A stretch of 64,000 nt of DNA, taken from positions 56,546,501 through 56,610,500 of the forward strand of contig OX419761.1 of the NCBI GenBank assembly GCA_948567375.1. Reading direction: 5' to 3'. Made by a program: the position numbers and the translations under genes. The notes beneath the pieces were generated by a model. It was not told the DNA's origin and made no database searches. It worked only from the letters and a program-made list of their open reading frames with translations. How positions within the stretch are numbered: the stretch's first letter is position 1; each line of letters starts with the position of its first letter. Below are positions 48,205-61,000 of this stretch, piece after piece. This DNA comes from Lunularia cruciata (Eukaryota; Streptophyta; Marchantiopsida; Lunulariales; Lunulariaceae).

Positions 48205-48994
48205 TCTACACCACTCATTTGATAACTATGAGAGTGTACATGGCCCTAATAGAGTAGAGAAGGTATGTTGTATAGTGCTATCAAAAGTGCATAGATGTGG
48301 TAGTAATACCTCAATGAAAGGGAACATACATGCCAAATAAGAGGCTTTAGAGACATAACATCTCATGAGGATGGAGAATGCCATCTAGGTGTTCTCCAAG
48401 TGGGGAAGACATGTGCATGCGCTATAGCCTAAGCAATGTTTCTAATATAAAACAACAACAAAACTCATTCTCTCCCATGGGAGAGCCTAGTACACTCAAA
48501 ACCCCGACTAGCATGGGAGAGCCTAGTACACTCAAAATCCTGACAAGAAATTGGAATTTTGGTGGGAAGTCTACAAGAAGGAGTGCTATACAAAGACTCC
48601 TAACCTTTCATTAATGAGTCTAGACTCATAAACCTAAGGCCTTTAGATTGATTGTAAAAGCCAACACTACTCAAACTACATCTTCTAAAGGACCAAAAAT
48701 ATGGATGTTGTTTAAGAGGGATGGAAAGAGACATGGGGGAAAAGTGACCACAATCTCTTGTACAACAATGTAGTGGGAGGTTCATTATTTGTCCTAAAGG
48801 CACCATTGCCAAAAAACATGGAGCATGGAGTAAAGTGTGGGCAAAGAAGGTCTCTACAAGCTATAACTCCTCATTTGGGTGGTAATCATGGACAAAAGAA
48901 GGAAGGTCATACATGGATGGTGGGTGGAGAGTCTCTAGAGCTACTAAAGTTTTTGTGGAGAAGGGTGCTAGTTGAGAGAGTGATAGATCCTAAA
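48205..48994. other. Unassigned repeat-like sequence
   Basis: No gene recognised. A 36-bp tandem duplication built on CATGGGAGAGCCTAGTACAC lies at 48475-48546. The sequence is interrupted by the solo LTR at 48995 and continues at 49594. Confidence 0.5.
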
Positions 48995-49588
48995 TGTAAT
49001 ACTCTGAGAACAAGAGAACTCTCCAAGAGAGATACAAGAGAGAAACACCAATTTCACATCAATCCTCTGATGCCCCAAAGGAGCACGTTCTCTTTATTAT
49101 ATAGCAAAGAGGATCTCCTATAAGAAAGTTCCACCCTTGTATCAAGTACATGGATTGGTGACTTGTAAGCAAGCTCCATCCTTAGATTAGTTTTTTGGAT
49201 GGGTGACATGTAAGTCCTTGTCCTATCTAGTTGGTCAAATGGGTTTGACCAAAGGGAATCTTTAGGAATCTTCCTATAAGGAGCTCAAAATCATGTGGGT
49301 GAGGTACAATTGGAAACTCTTGACAAGACAAATCATAAGAGGAAGAAGGCAAGTCTTTTCCCTTAAAGGGAGGGAAATTTTTTCCATTTTTAGGCCTAAT
49401 TCATCCATTTAAGCCTTCAAAATTAGCTCTAAAGTTTCAGGCTATTTTTGGCTTTTCCCTTATTAGTAGAAGTACTCTTTTGGTGACACCTCTGTTTGAT
49501 CTTCCTAGCCCATTGTACACAACATCCTTCTAGGTCTTACTAAGCAAATTTTCATCTCTAGATAATATGTTTAGTTGCTTGTATTACA
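48995..49588 (-). mobile_element. Solo LTR of family B, copy 6
   Basis: 594 bp, TGTAATACTCTGAG to TTGTATTACA on plus, with a perfect 5-bp duplication CTAAA at 48990-48994 and 49589-49593. No internal sequence. Confidence 0.93.
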
Positions 49589-49593
49589 CTAAA

Positions 49594-51509
49594 CTACTCA
49601 ACAATACTCATCTACTTGACATAACATCAAGGAGCAACAGAGGCGACAATGCTTTGAGGTTGTGAAGACTCTCATATCTATCTAGCTATTGCTTGGGCTC
49701 AGATGGTAAAGTAGGCCAATCCTCTCACAAAAATTGATGAATCTTAGAAACAATCTCACAATGCCCTGATGCACCTCCATGGGAAATAAGCAAAGAGGGT
49801 CCAAGTAATGACATCTTTCTCTTGGTAGTCTGCCAAAATAGCTTGTAATAGAAAGGAGAGCATGGAGCACACAACCTAGTGCAAGGGCATGGGAATTCAA
49901 GTATATATGCAAAGCCTTGGTAGCCATAGAAGGAAATCCAGAATGGGATCTAATGAGTGTAACCAAGCATATGAGGCTAATGGTGCTTGAAGAGAGATGA
50001 TAAAAGTACAAAGAGAGTCTAGGAGAGTGGGTTAAAAAGTGGCCGCCACTCTCATCCATAGAAATTTACCTTGCTATCAACATTATGCCCACCCAACCCC
50101 TATCCATGGACAATCAAGACAAGACTAAAGGAGTTGTTGGTGTGGTGGGACATATGGATGTGCTAAGGGCACAAGGAGAGGGGTCTTAGTATGTAATGGT
50201 GATAGGTTTGTAGTATTGGGAGGGATCTTGTCCTATGTTGGTGGGGGGTCTATAGAAGTAGGGGTAGGGAGTATGGGAGGGTGATGGGAAATTGGAGGGT
50301 TTGTAGTACTAAGGGAAGGAGTCATGGGAGTGGAATGGGAAATGGGTGGGTCAAGTGATGTGGGATCCTCCATGGGTGAATCCACCAAGGGAGATTTTGC
50401 CTTAGAGATGGAAAAAGATGTGGTAGGAGATAGAATTGAATGCATCTTGCAAAATCTCTACCAGTATAGGAGTATGCTAAAATAGGTAAGGATAGGGTCT
50501 ACTTTATAAGTGTACATATGAGGTATAGGGTGATAGATGAGAAGTTAGGCCTATGGGAATCCCTCTAGCTACCCGTGCTAAAGAACAAAAGAGGGGGGGG
50601 GGCCATCATAGAGTAATCTAAAAAAAAGCCCCAAAAACCAAGGAGATAAAAGTGATACATAGCCAAAAGATGAAACATGTAAAAAAGATACGATGAAACA
50701 AACACCCATGATCAAGATAATAAAGATAACTAAGAAGCATACCAAGAAAGAAGAAGAAAAGAAATATGAAGTGGAAGAGGAGAGGGAGGAAAATCTCAAG
50801 ACAAAGAGGGCCTAAAAATGCCAATAGGAAAAGAGAGAAGGAAGGCATATTTGCATCTGAACAAATTGCTATGTAATCCAACATGAAACCCTTGGTAGGT
50901 CCAATTGTACCTCCAATGGCTCCTTATATTGAATAGTGAACTGCTCTCAAAGCCCAACCGTCTTGCTGGTGAAGTCCGCACATATGAGTCTGGTCCTTTG
51001 CAGCCCTTCGGAAACTCCTTCCCACCTCTATGGGTGCCATGCTCCCAACAAGGTAACAAATAACTAATAGATGTCTATGGTAAACTCACTAAGCAAAGTT
51101 GGGAAATCCTTAATTTGTCAAATTAAGAATTTGTCTTGATGGATGGCCCACTACCTATTGAAGAGCCACATGCTCATGCTATAAGGCCACCTGCTTGAGA
51201 CTCTCTCTAGTAATTATCTTGGATCTTGCCAAAGACTTCCCACTATTTTCTTGTTGGGCTCCTTAATGGGATTTCTACTTTGCTGCTTAAATGTTAGAAA
51301 TAAGTCACCTTTTCTTATCCCTCTGCTATGATGGTATTTCTCTTGATTTAGATGCACTTTTTATTGATTTCAAGTGCTTTCATCTGATGCATGTAACATG
51401 GTCACTTAGGTGATTGTTGTAATGGCTATATGCAAGCTTGCTTATAATAGACGGGTAGGGTTTTTGGTGCCTAATTGACCTAAACTAATTCTTGTGAGGC
51501 ACCTAAATT
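49594..51509. other. Unassigned stretch
   Basis: Open frames of about 70-125 codons exist on minus (49682-50059, 50796-51059) but show no family signature I recognise. A G-run of about ten lies at 50592. Probably decayed mobile DNA. Confidence 0.45.
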
Positions 51510-53840
51510 AAGGCCCTTGCGCACCATGGCAAAATCTCATTAGATTGCACTTGTCCCAAGCTCAATGTCAAAGAAAAAGCATAGTTTTGCCTATGTCAAG
51601 GCCAATGATGCTAAATATGGTTTGAAAGTTGTCTCCTACTGTATTTCTACTTCAGTTGTCAATGAGATGCAATGTCTTTTTTGCATCATATTTGGTTGTG
51701 AAGATAATGTTTGCACAAAGGTTGGAGTGCACCATTTTGGTATGACAACATTGAGTTTCACATGAAGAAGCAACATGCTATCAAATTTGGACAATATGAA
51801 AAGCTCCAATCAAAATTGGAGCAAAAGCATTTCTTTGATGAGGTCAAGGTCCCTTTTAGAAGCACTCTCAATGCTCACTTTGTCTTTGAAGCTATAGGAA
51901 ATCATGAGATTGTCTTCATCATCAAAAAAGGAATTGTTGAAGTAATTGTTGGTGAGATGATGTATTTAGTGGAGGATGAGGCCAAGATGTCAATGATGAT
52001 GATGAGCAACAGCCTGTATTTGGGAGTGAGGCCAAATGTCTACTTGTGGTTGCTAACCACCGTGCAAGTGCTGTGAAGGCAAAGGAGTGAGCAATGGTAG
52101 TTTTCAAACCCAACAAGCCAATAGATAATGACAAAGTGCCTTCTTCCTATATTGTCACAATTGCAAAATCCAAAACTCAGCTCTTCAACCTTATCATTCA
52201 ATATGTCATGTGTGGATCATCATTTTGCATGACAAAACACATCATTGGTAAGACATATGAAGTCATATTTGCTCTGTTGCTGCGTTCTTGCTCTCATGAA
52301 AATGTAAGCAACTTTGTTAGGATAGTTTATGCCGCCAACTTTCAATGGCTATCAAAGCTGCTGAAGTAAGCTTGGGCATTTTTGTTAGCACGAGACTCAA
52401 CATAACACCAAAGTACATCATATTTGGATGTTCATTTGTGTATGTATGTGGAGAATAAGCGCATTGTTGTCAGCCTACATGGGTGCGTATTGCCATTTTT
52501 GACCAACACACTAGCAAAGTCATGTTCAACATGGTTTCTTAGTTTCTTGAAGTACTTTGCCCTCATTGGAGAATTTGTCTTCTTGGAGTGTCAAGCAATG
52601 GAGCTCAAAATATGACCAGATGTGTTGCTAGCATTGTGATAAAGCTTTAGGTAGAACTTCATGATGATTGTGACCTGATCTGAATTTAGTGCGGAGCCTA
52701 TAAGCTTAACCTAGTTATGTAGCACATCATGAATGTAATTGTGAAGGAGTGCTTCTTCTCTATGATGGATTCATTTTGCATCTCATGCAATAGCAAAACT
52801 TGATTGTAGAAATGAGTACAACATGCTCCAATGTTGTTAACCGATGGCTTTCTACAGACAAGGTTACAACTTGGTTCAAGAAAGCACCGGCGTTAACTCC
52901 TAGCTTACATTGAGTTAAAGTAGTCTATGAGTGCTCCACCTTGACTTTAGTGGGGGTACCTTCTTGCCATGGATACCTCTACGGTGAACATCACTAAAAT
53001 GTTTTGCAAGATTCAAGGCCTAACTACCTTATTATCGCAATAGTAAGAAGAGCTCAACGCTCTCATTAGCACCTTCACTAAAGATTTGGGTATTAATGTC
53101 CCATTGACAAAAGAAATGATGGACTTGGATGTCTTGGATGTGAAATTGCATATCATTAGGGATTGCTATATGCTTGCACTTTGGAACATGCATGCATTTG
53201 TTGTTGGACTCGCATCATGGGTTGAAGGCATTCTTGACACTACCAATGAGACAGACCATAACAAGTTGTTGCAAGATGTTGGTCTAGTCTTCATTGAAGC
53301 ATGGGCTTGCATTGAGAGAATAATAGTGCAGCGCAATGTAGACAACAACTCATTTATCAATCCACTTGCAGTACTACCTATTTTACCACAAGAGCTTGTT
53401 TGCATGTCTATTGCTGACTTCATTTGCAAAGCTTGTAGACAGAGCTTTTGCTTGCAACACCAATACTCGGCCACACAAATAAATGTCATTGCCAATAAGC
53501 ATAAAGCTCTTCTTCAAGCTTATCACAATGAGCATGTTTTGCAGAAGGGCATTGATGGATGTAACCAAATGACATCCTTTGACAATGCTTGGACCTTACT
53601 TAGTGCCCGATTTCCAAACTTGGTCAAGTTTTGTGATGGCATTGCAATTATATTTCTCGGCACAAGTACAATGGAGTCTAACTTCTTTGTTCTAAGGTGG
53701 AAGAAAGGTGATCACCGAAAGAGTCTTTTAGACTTTGGACTTGAATATGTGCTATAAGCAAAGCAATATATGCAAATTAAGGCACTTGTGGATTATGATA
53801 ATTGAGGAGCAACCTTGCATCTTGTATTCAAATCTATAGA
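51510..53840 (+). pseudogene. hAT-like transposase remnant
   Basis: Starts with a lysine-rich ATG frame (51565) and a zinc-finger-like segment CLFCIIFG, then IEFHMKKQHAIKF (C2H2-like, BED-type position). The middle is broken (52094-52900). The longest frame, 53086-53757, encodes 223 residues ending LVKFCDGIAIIFLGTSTMES, NFFVLRWKKGDHRKSLLDFG, which resembles the C-terminal dimerisation region of hAT transposases. Assignment is by overall layout; catalytic residues were not located with confidence. Confidence 0.5.
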
Positions 53841-54809
53841 TTGATTAGTAATGCTGCTAATGCATATCTTGTTGGAAAAAAGAGATTTCTCATTTATTGG
53901 CCTTCAATCTTAATTAAACATGTGTACCAAATGTGTGTTCCACCTAAATTAATTCCGAAATGACACCTATATTAAGCTAATTTAGGTAATTTAGTCAATT
54001 GCCTATTATAAGTAGGCCTGGCTATATCAATGTTTAGTTGCAACTAGGAGCAAGCTATGTTCGGTTTCCTTTCATGCGCATGTGTAGATGATGATCTCTC
54101 AAAGTGATGTCTAGTACATTTTTGCTCTTACAACTTTCTAAGTAACTCCTTCCTATAGCTAAAGTGTATATATAAATTTCTATCCTACCCTTCCAACCAA
54201 GTGAATTAAGCAAGACTTAACCTCACTACCCCTACACTTTGTGACATAACTATTACTCATCGATTGCTTGCTCTTTTTAATTGGGTCACTTATGATATTT
54301 ATGGTTAGCCTCATCACCAATGCCCAGAAGGGCTGTCCTAATTTTTTTTGAACATCTCTACTTATCTTGTGTGGAGAGGTAGGCCTATTATCTATATAAG
54401 AGATGGCACCTATGACATTTTTGGGTATTTGAGCTCTCTTGGCACCCCTACTTTCTTCCCATTTTGTGGTTGTTGATAGGTCAATTTTGGAGATATATGT
54501 GACCAAGGTGGAGGAAGGATCTTTTTCTCTTGAGGTGTTATTGTGGCAAACAAGAGATGGTCTATCCCCATGGGCATAAGAGGACCTTCCATCCTTTGCT
54601 TCACTACCATTAGATTGGACTAGACGTTTGCAATCTTCCTTGATGGAGCAACAATGTCAACATACACTACATTCTCTCTTAGTTGACTCATCCATTCCTT
54701 GGACCACCTAAACATATCGTTGCTCTTGCTCCAGCAAGGATGTAGGCTCTTGGATCCTAGCTTGACTATGCAATAAGGTATTCCAATTTGCACTAGCCAC
54801 CTTCTCTAA
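53841..54809. other. No gene seen between hAT-like remnant and repeat R
   Basis: AT-rich sequence with one minus-strand frame (54180-54506) of unknown meaning. Could include the 3' end of the hAT-like element. Confidence 0.4.
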
Positions 54810-56035
54810 AATGATGAGGTTCCGCCTAGTTTTGGTCCACTCATTTACATCTTTGTTAGTCATTTGTGAGTGTGGTTCTACACTAGATGCAACAATAGTC
54901 CATATGACATGATGTCCTTTTGGAGGACAAAGGATAACTACCTATGATGCCATTAGGGATATAGTGTTTGCTATGGCACAAGAGAGTGGATACCTTGCTT
55001 GGAGTGATTTGAATGCTTTGCATATGATACATGTTAGAGAAAACTTATATTTGGTCCAAGATGATCAATGATAGTGGCGGATGTTGTGTTTATAGACCCT
55101 ATGCATGATGCAATTTTGGAAGGTGTGATTATTCATCTTCCTAGATGGGTGCAACAAGCGGAGCAGGAACACACAAGGTGATTACTCATCTTCTTGGATG
55201 GGCGACGAGCGGAGCAGCAACATGCAAGGTCTCCAAGTATAGGAGTATGCAATGAGTTCATCTCTTTGTTCATGTAGCCTTGAGTTAATTTGAGTGATGG
55301 ACATGACATTTGACACATTTATCAAGGAGTGTGTGAGAGCTTATCATATTAGACGTCATGGAGTATTACTCTCACTCTCATACTTTGTAGCATACTTTAG
55401 ACGACATGTGTCCATTGCTCTAAAGAAAGCATTGGCTGGTGTAATCCATAGGAGAGCAATCACTCTAGGTGATGTTTCTTTGGATGCTCTAGTAATTTGT
55501 AGACCTTACAACTTCCATAGCTCAAATATCTTAGGTGTGGTAGTGCAGATTCCTCATATCGCTATTATTGGGATCTAGCTCCATTTTACTTGTTTTGTCT
55601 TCCTTGTATGGCTTGATGGAGTCTCCCCATCCTTCATGTGTTCCATGGGGGTTGCCTTTTTTTCTCAAATTTGTGCTAGATATGATAGATTCCTTTCTGG
55701 CAAGATACACACTTGACTTGGCTTGATGGGAACTTCCCTTCCTTCATGTAGAACTTGATGGCGAGTGTCCATTGCTCTAAAGAAAGCATTGGCTCGTGCA
55801 ATCCATAGGAGAGCAACCATCCTAGGTGATGTTTCTTCAGATGCTCTAGTATTTTGTAGACTTTACAATTTGCATAGCTTAGATATCTTAGGTGTGGTAG
55901 TGCAATTTCTCATATCGATACTATTGGGATCTAGCTCCATTTTACCTGTTTTGTCTCTTCCTTGTATGGCTTGATGGGGTCTTCCCCTCCTTCATGTGTT
56001 CTTTTGTGCTCGATGTGATAGCTTTCTTTCTGGCC
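54810..56035 (+). repeat. Dispersed repeat R, right copy, with internal duplication
   Basis: Homologous to 2405-3245 in the same orientation. Degenerate coding includes AMAQESGYLAW, LYLVQDD, TFDTFIKECVRAYHIRR and VSIALKKALAGVIHRRAITL. The last 240 bases occur twice, at about 55405-55650 and 55757-55995. A LINE C-terminal origin is possible. Confidence 0.5.
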
Positions 56036-58086
56036 ATATACCCACCTGCCTTAGATTATCAAGCGTTTTGTAAAGTACCACGAAGAAGGAAGAAAATACA
56101 ATTCTTCCAATGAACTCACTTCGCTCTTCAATTTTGCAGCTTAATGCTTTTCACTTCAATTTCATCATCTGCAGCTAAACTCAACGCTGTCATCTCAATT
56201 TAGCAATGCTTTTGCCTCTCTCTTAATCATGTCACCCTCCACTCTATCAATCAATAATAAATCTCATTCTCTTCATCACTTCACCCTCCACTCTGTTAAT
56301 CATAATCAATAATCGCATCTCCTTTCAGATCAGATGCAAAGGTGGTTTCACATACTTATCTCGTGGCTTCAACTGAGCCGCGCAACCAATAAATAATTTA
56401 TTATCTTCCCATGTCATAAATAACTAACATATTTTTCTAAAATAAAAAACATTATTTATATGGAAATAAATTATTAAATAAACTTATCTAAAAGCGTTAC
56501 TTCTCGAAAGTAACGCTTGAACCTTGGCATTTCTGTACGGCTCTGGTTTGCTATTATAGTTCTCGTTACCGCACCGTTCCATGTCACTTCATTTCGTTTC
56601 AATCCATTTCATGTGTGTTCTGGGGAGTGCAAATTGGTGCTCTAGATTCAAATCGTGGCACCGCATTCCGACAGAGGATGAAACTTTTACTCTCTGCATG
56701 GATCGTGAGGACAAGAGTGAGTTTCTTACAGTGGAATGGAAGTGAAGAAAGTATGTGATGGGTGGGGTTTGAAGAAGGAAAGCACGAGCGAGCTGAGCTC
56801 AATTGAGTTGAGTTGAGCTCCAGAGAAGTTTGAGAATTCGATTCCAGGAGGGGGCAATGCGTCCTCAATCTCAGTCTCGGCACGGATGATTGCGCGTTCA
56901 GTGGAGTCAGTGCTCGAGGCTCAAGGTGCTGTGCTTATTGATGTAGACCCTCTCTACTACCTCATGATGTTCTAGAAATGATCGCATGACACCGATGACA
57001 CTCTTCAGTCCTCCGATGCTTTACCCTCTCCTCCTCTGCATTTATCTCAAGAATTGGTATGTTGAGTGAGCTCTTACTCCATCTGCGTATGCAATTTTTT
57101 GTCCAGTGTTCGCAGCGCGATTGGACACCTATCATCAGTACTGAATAAGTAGCGAAAATATAGCAATTTTGAATCAGTTTGTGAGATAGATAATGTATAC
57201 TTCACTGCTGTTTTTAGAGACTGTCAATGGCTACAGCAGTGCAGAAACATGGTGAACCTTAAGGGGTAGAACTTAAGGACTTCATCAGCGCAGAGGAAGC
57301 AGTAGTCTTGGCTCTCGAGTATCTGTGAACTTGCCAGAAGAGAATTGTGCATAAATTAGAATGAAGACCCGGACTCGAAAGGTTGGTCAGGGACCTAACG
57401 CCAAGACCTGTAACAAAGTTTTGTGAACTATGAAGCCATTCCCAATTGCTACCTCATGGGAAAAGAAAGGGTTTCCCGTATTCAGTAGATGCAGATGGGG
57501 GAACATTTACATCTCAACCAAATACTACGGGTTCTATATATCGTCTTACCGCCCTTGGGTTTTTTCCTGAAATGTGGTTTTGGATGGCCGTTGAAAGGAA
57601 ACAACGAATCATCTTCGTTCACATCTTCTAAGATATACATAGCTTACGTTAGATTTCACGGTTGCAGGTTGCAGGGTCCCGCGGGTCGCTTGCCTTCCTT
57701 CCATCCGTGGATTCGACTCTTTGACCGGGACTCTTTATGGTATTGGCTTCGAGGAGTATGATGTTTGAAGAAGTGAGTAAGTCGTGGACGTCGACGGATG
57801 AATGGTGAGTGAGGGGGATGTCGCCTGAAAATGAGAGGATTTTCACTCAAACTCGAAATACGATGTCGAGAAGTGTGAAGAAAAATGAAGAAATTGCTTG
57901 TGTGTGCCAAGGAACGGAAGAAGTTGAAGCTCGATGAAGATCGTTAAGGGAGAGCTAATCAATGGTGGTCCCAAGTAATGACCGTCATATCAGATTAATT
58001 TTCGCCTCGGATGCTTGCTCTGCTCCTTGCCGTGTAACAAGTTTCTGTCACGGCAAGATTTTCAAACTATAAGTTTGCTAAGTACA
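56036..58086 (+). promoter_or_regulatory. 5' flank of the IMPDH-like chimeric gene
   Basis: Composition shifts toward higher GC from about 56500. A perfect inverted repeat (AAGCGTTACTT, loop CTCGA) lies at 56492-56518. Untranslated first exons may exist but none can be fixed. The frame remains open upstream of the chosen start only from a TTG at 58015, which plants would not normally use. Confidence 0.4.
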
Positions 58087-61000
58087 ATGGATTGGAGACG
58101 TTTTCCTACTCCATTCCAGCCGGGAATTCAAGGACAGTATGCCTTCCGTCCTGTGTATATCCTTCCTCAAGGATTTGAAGGCCTGTCTTCTCAATTTGGA
58201 AACATTGTGCCCGCTGGTAGCAGTTTCAAGGAAAAACCAAAGGGGAAAAGAAAGAAAGATCCTTCTGTTGAGGAACGGGGCCAACGTAAAAACCGGTGGA
58301 GATCCCACAAGAAAGAGACTTGCAAGTGTGCTGTTTGTAAACAATCCAGAGGTGAACTTCAAAGTACTTGGAAAAATCACAAGAAAGCTACTTGTAAATG
58401 CTCAGTGTGTAAACAAGCTAGAGGAGAATCGAAGTCTGGTAAGGCTAGCGTGCCAGTGGGATCTACAAGCTCGACACCAACTAAGTCAAGTAGCCAGTTG
58501 GACGTGGCTGATTCAAATACAAGTCTCATTACTGGAGCATCAGGCACAAGGTCTGGGATAGAGAGATCCCCGGAGAACGTGGACCCTGAAGATCCCGTCA
58601 GCGATATTGATTTGCTGAAGAGTAGTAAACATGAATCCTCTGTTTCGGTAACACCTGACTGTACTATCAGTTCAAACTTGTCAGGAGCGGTCACAAGTCG
58701 GGAAACTGATTTCTTCTCAGACAAGAAGACAGAGATAATCAGGGAGGTCATGAGCATAGACACTGTTACCACTCCAGTAGCTATTAGCTTCCAGGAAGCT
58801 TCTCAAGTTCTGGTCAAGAGGAGAAGAAGCTTATTGTCTTCAGTAGCAAGCATTAGTTTCGAGGAGACTTCCCAAATACTGATCAAGAGGAGGAAGAGCT
58901 CGATGCCTCCAGGGTATGACAAAGGGGAAGTCGTTGAATTACTCTTCAGAATAGATTTCATGCGCAGGTCTGCCTACTTGATGTTACGAGCTCTGTTTTT
59001 GGGAAGCGACAGGACGATTCTTGTGGGGGGTGCCGCTGGGACTAGAGAAAGGGATAAACAGCGATCAGGTCTATTGATGGAGGCTGGTGGAAATGCTGTC
59101 ATCCTTGATAGTGCTCAAGATAATTCTGTCTACCAGAAGGAGATGATTTCCTATGCGAAGAAGGCTCGTCTTGGAATTGACGTCATTGGTGGCAACTTGG
59201 CCTCTTCAAATGAAGCCAGAAAATTGTTGTGGACTCTTGGGACCGCCGGGCTACGAGGTGGCATGGGCTCCTGTTCCATATACGCGATCCCGGAAGTTTG
59301 CCCAGTTGGACGAGGCCGAGTATGTTCTTTGAAACTGCGAATTGCATCTTTACCACTCAGTTCTTCTGTTGTGGAAGTCTTCACTTGGAAGTACGACTGT
59401 CACTCAGTGCTAACTTGAAGTAATGTTGTCCTGCACGTAGAACAAGTTCATTAATTATGTGCTCATCTTTATTCTGTCTCCAGGTCACAGCAGTGTATCA
59501 AACAGCAAATGTAGGCAGTTTTGCTGAGATCCATATCATATCTGATGGACGAATCTTCAACCGAAGTCATATTGTGAAGCGTTTGATTTTCGGAGCGTCC
59601 ACTTTTGTGTTGGGGAGCTTTCTGTCTGGAACTGAAGAGGCTCCGGATAATGATTTCAACCAGGTAAGTAGTTTTCATAAATATCTCCATGGTCCCTCGG
59701 TCTATTTGCTTTTACTTTAGCTTTTGGATAGCTTGCCAGCTTTCTTCATAACCCTTCTTCAGTTGACGAATCTGAAATAGATAGTATAGATGTTGAAGAA
59801 AGACTATATACACTTTGATCTAAGAATATTTTTATACATATTGTACTTAACTATGAAGTGTGGTTTTCTTACCAGGATGAACGTCGTTTGAAGTCGCATA
59901 GAGGAATGTGCTTAGTCGAAGCTCAAGCCAAGGAGAGTCACTCTCGCCATTTGGGTGCCAAGCCACATGTGCACATGGAGATAGCTGAAGGTGTCTCCAC
60001 TTCCGTAGTCGACAAGGAATCGCTAGCTCAGCTGATTCCCTTCACGCTGTATCCAGTGCCCATAAGTTCACGCCACGACAGTTCTGTGTGGATGATTGTG
60101 GACAGAGAAGAGGAGACTGCAGTCCATGAGAAATATTTCCCGACAGCAGAGAGTATTGTGTCAGAGGAACCGGAGGTGGTGGATGTTGGGCAACTACATG
60201 TCTTTGTTGAGCAAGAGGAAAACAAATTTCAGCAGAAGCTTAAGGTCGTAGTAGACAAAAGCTTTGACTTGATGGAACACGAGGAGACTGCATTTCCTGA
60301 AATATATCCCCAGAGATCAGACACTTTTGTGTCAGACGAATCAGATCTCGTAGAGGTTGGGCAACCACAAGTCTTTATCGAACAAGAGAAAGAGGAATTT
60401 CGGCAGAAGCTTAAGATCGTTCTAGATAAAAGCTTTGACTTGATGGAACTCGAACAACTGGAGAAAAGTGTTTCTATCCGCCGACCACAAATGCGCTTGA
60501 GAGAATCACGACAGGAAGTCCGCCATGTAGCCTTTGGGAAAGAAGGCTTAAACTATTTGGAATATTATCCAGATCTGGCCAGAAAACTGATTTCTGCTGA
60601 TACTCCGGAAGACAAACTGAGACTACTAAGAGGATTTTTCTTCTGGATTCAGCACACATGCATGTCTGGAGCTTTTATCCCATGGGAGGATAGAGAAGAT
60701 GACGATGATTCCTTGCAGATCCTTGCGGTAAACATTTCACCCGTCCAAGGAGGACACAAGCGACCATATGCACGAGAGAAGAGACCCAGAAATGCTATGC
60801 ACATGTCATTGCGACCTAGGCAGATATCTGTTACCAAGAATATCAGAGCGTTAAAACCAAAGAGAGGAGCGCGGAAACTCTCCATGAGCAAGGTCAAAGC
60901 AGAAACGAATGACGACACCAACTCGCCTGTGGTTCCACAAGGACAGTCGGATCCTCGCACAGCTACATTGGGTTCGAAGACTGCTAGAATCAAAGAACTC

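Noticed and set aside
50592-50602. G-run as a polypurine tract
   Set aside because: No LTR start follows it and no element is recognised around it.
50796-51059. 88-codon minus-strand frame as a gene
   Set aside because: No start context, splice signals or known family; kept as unassigned.
58015-58086. Upstream start for the chimeric gene
   Set aside because: The longer frame begins at TTG. The first in-frame ATG is at 58087.
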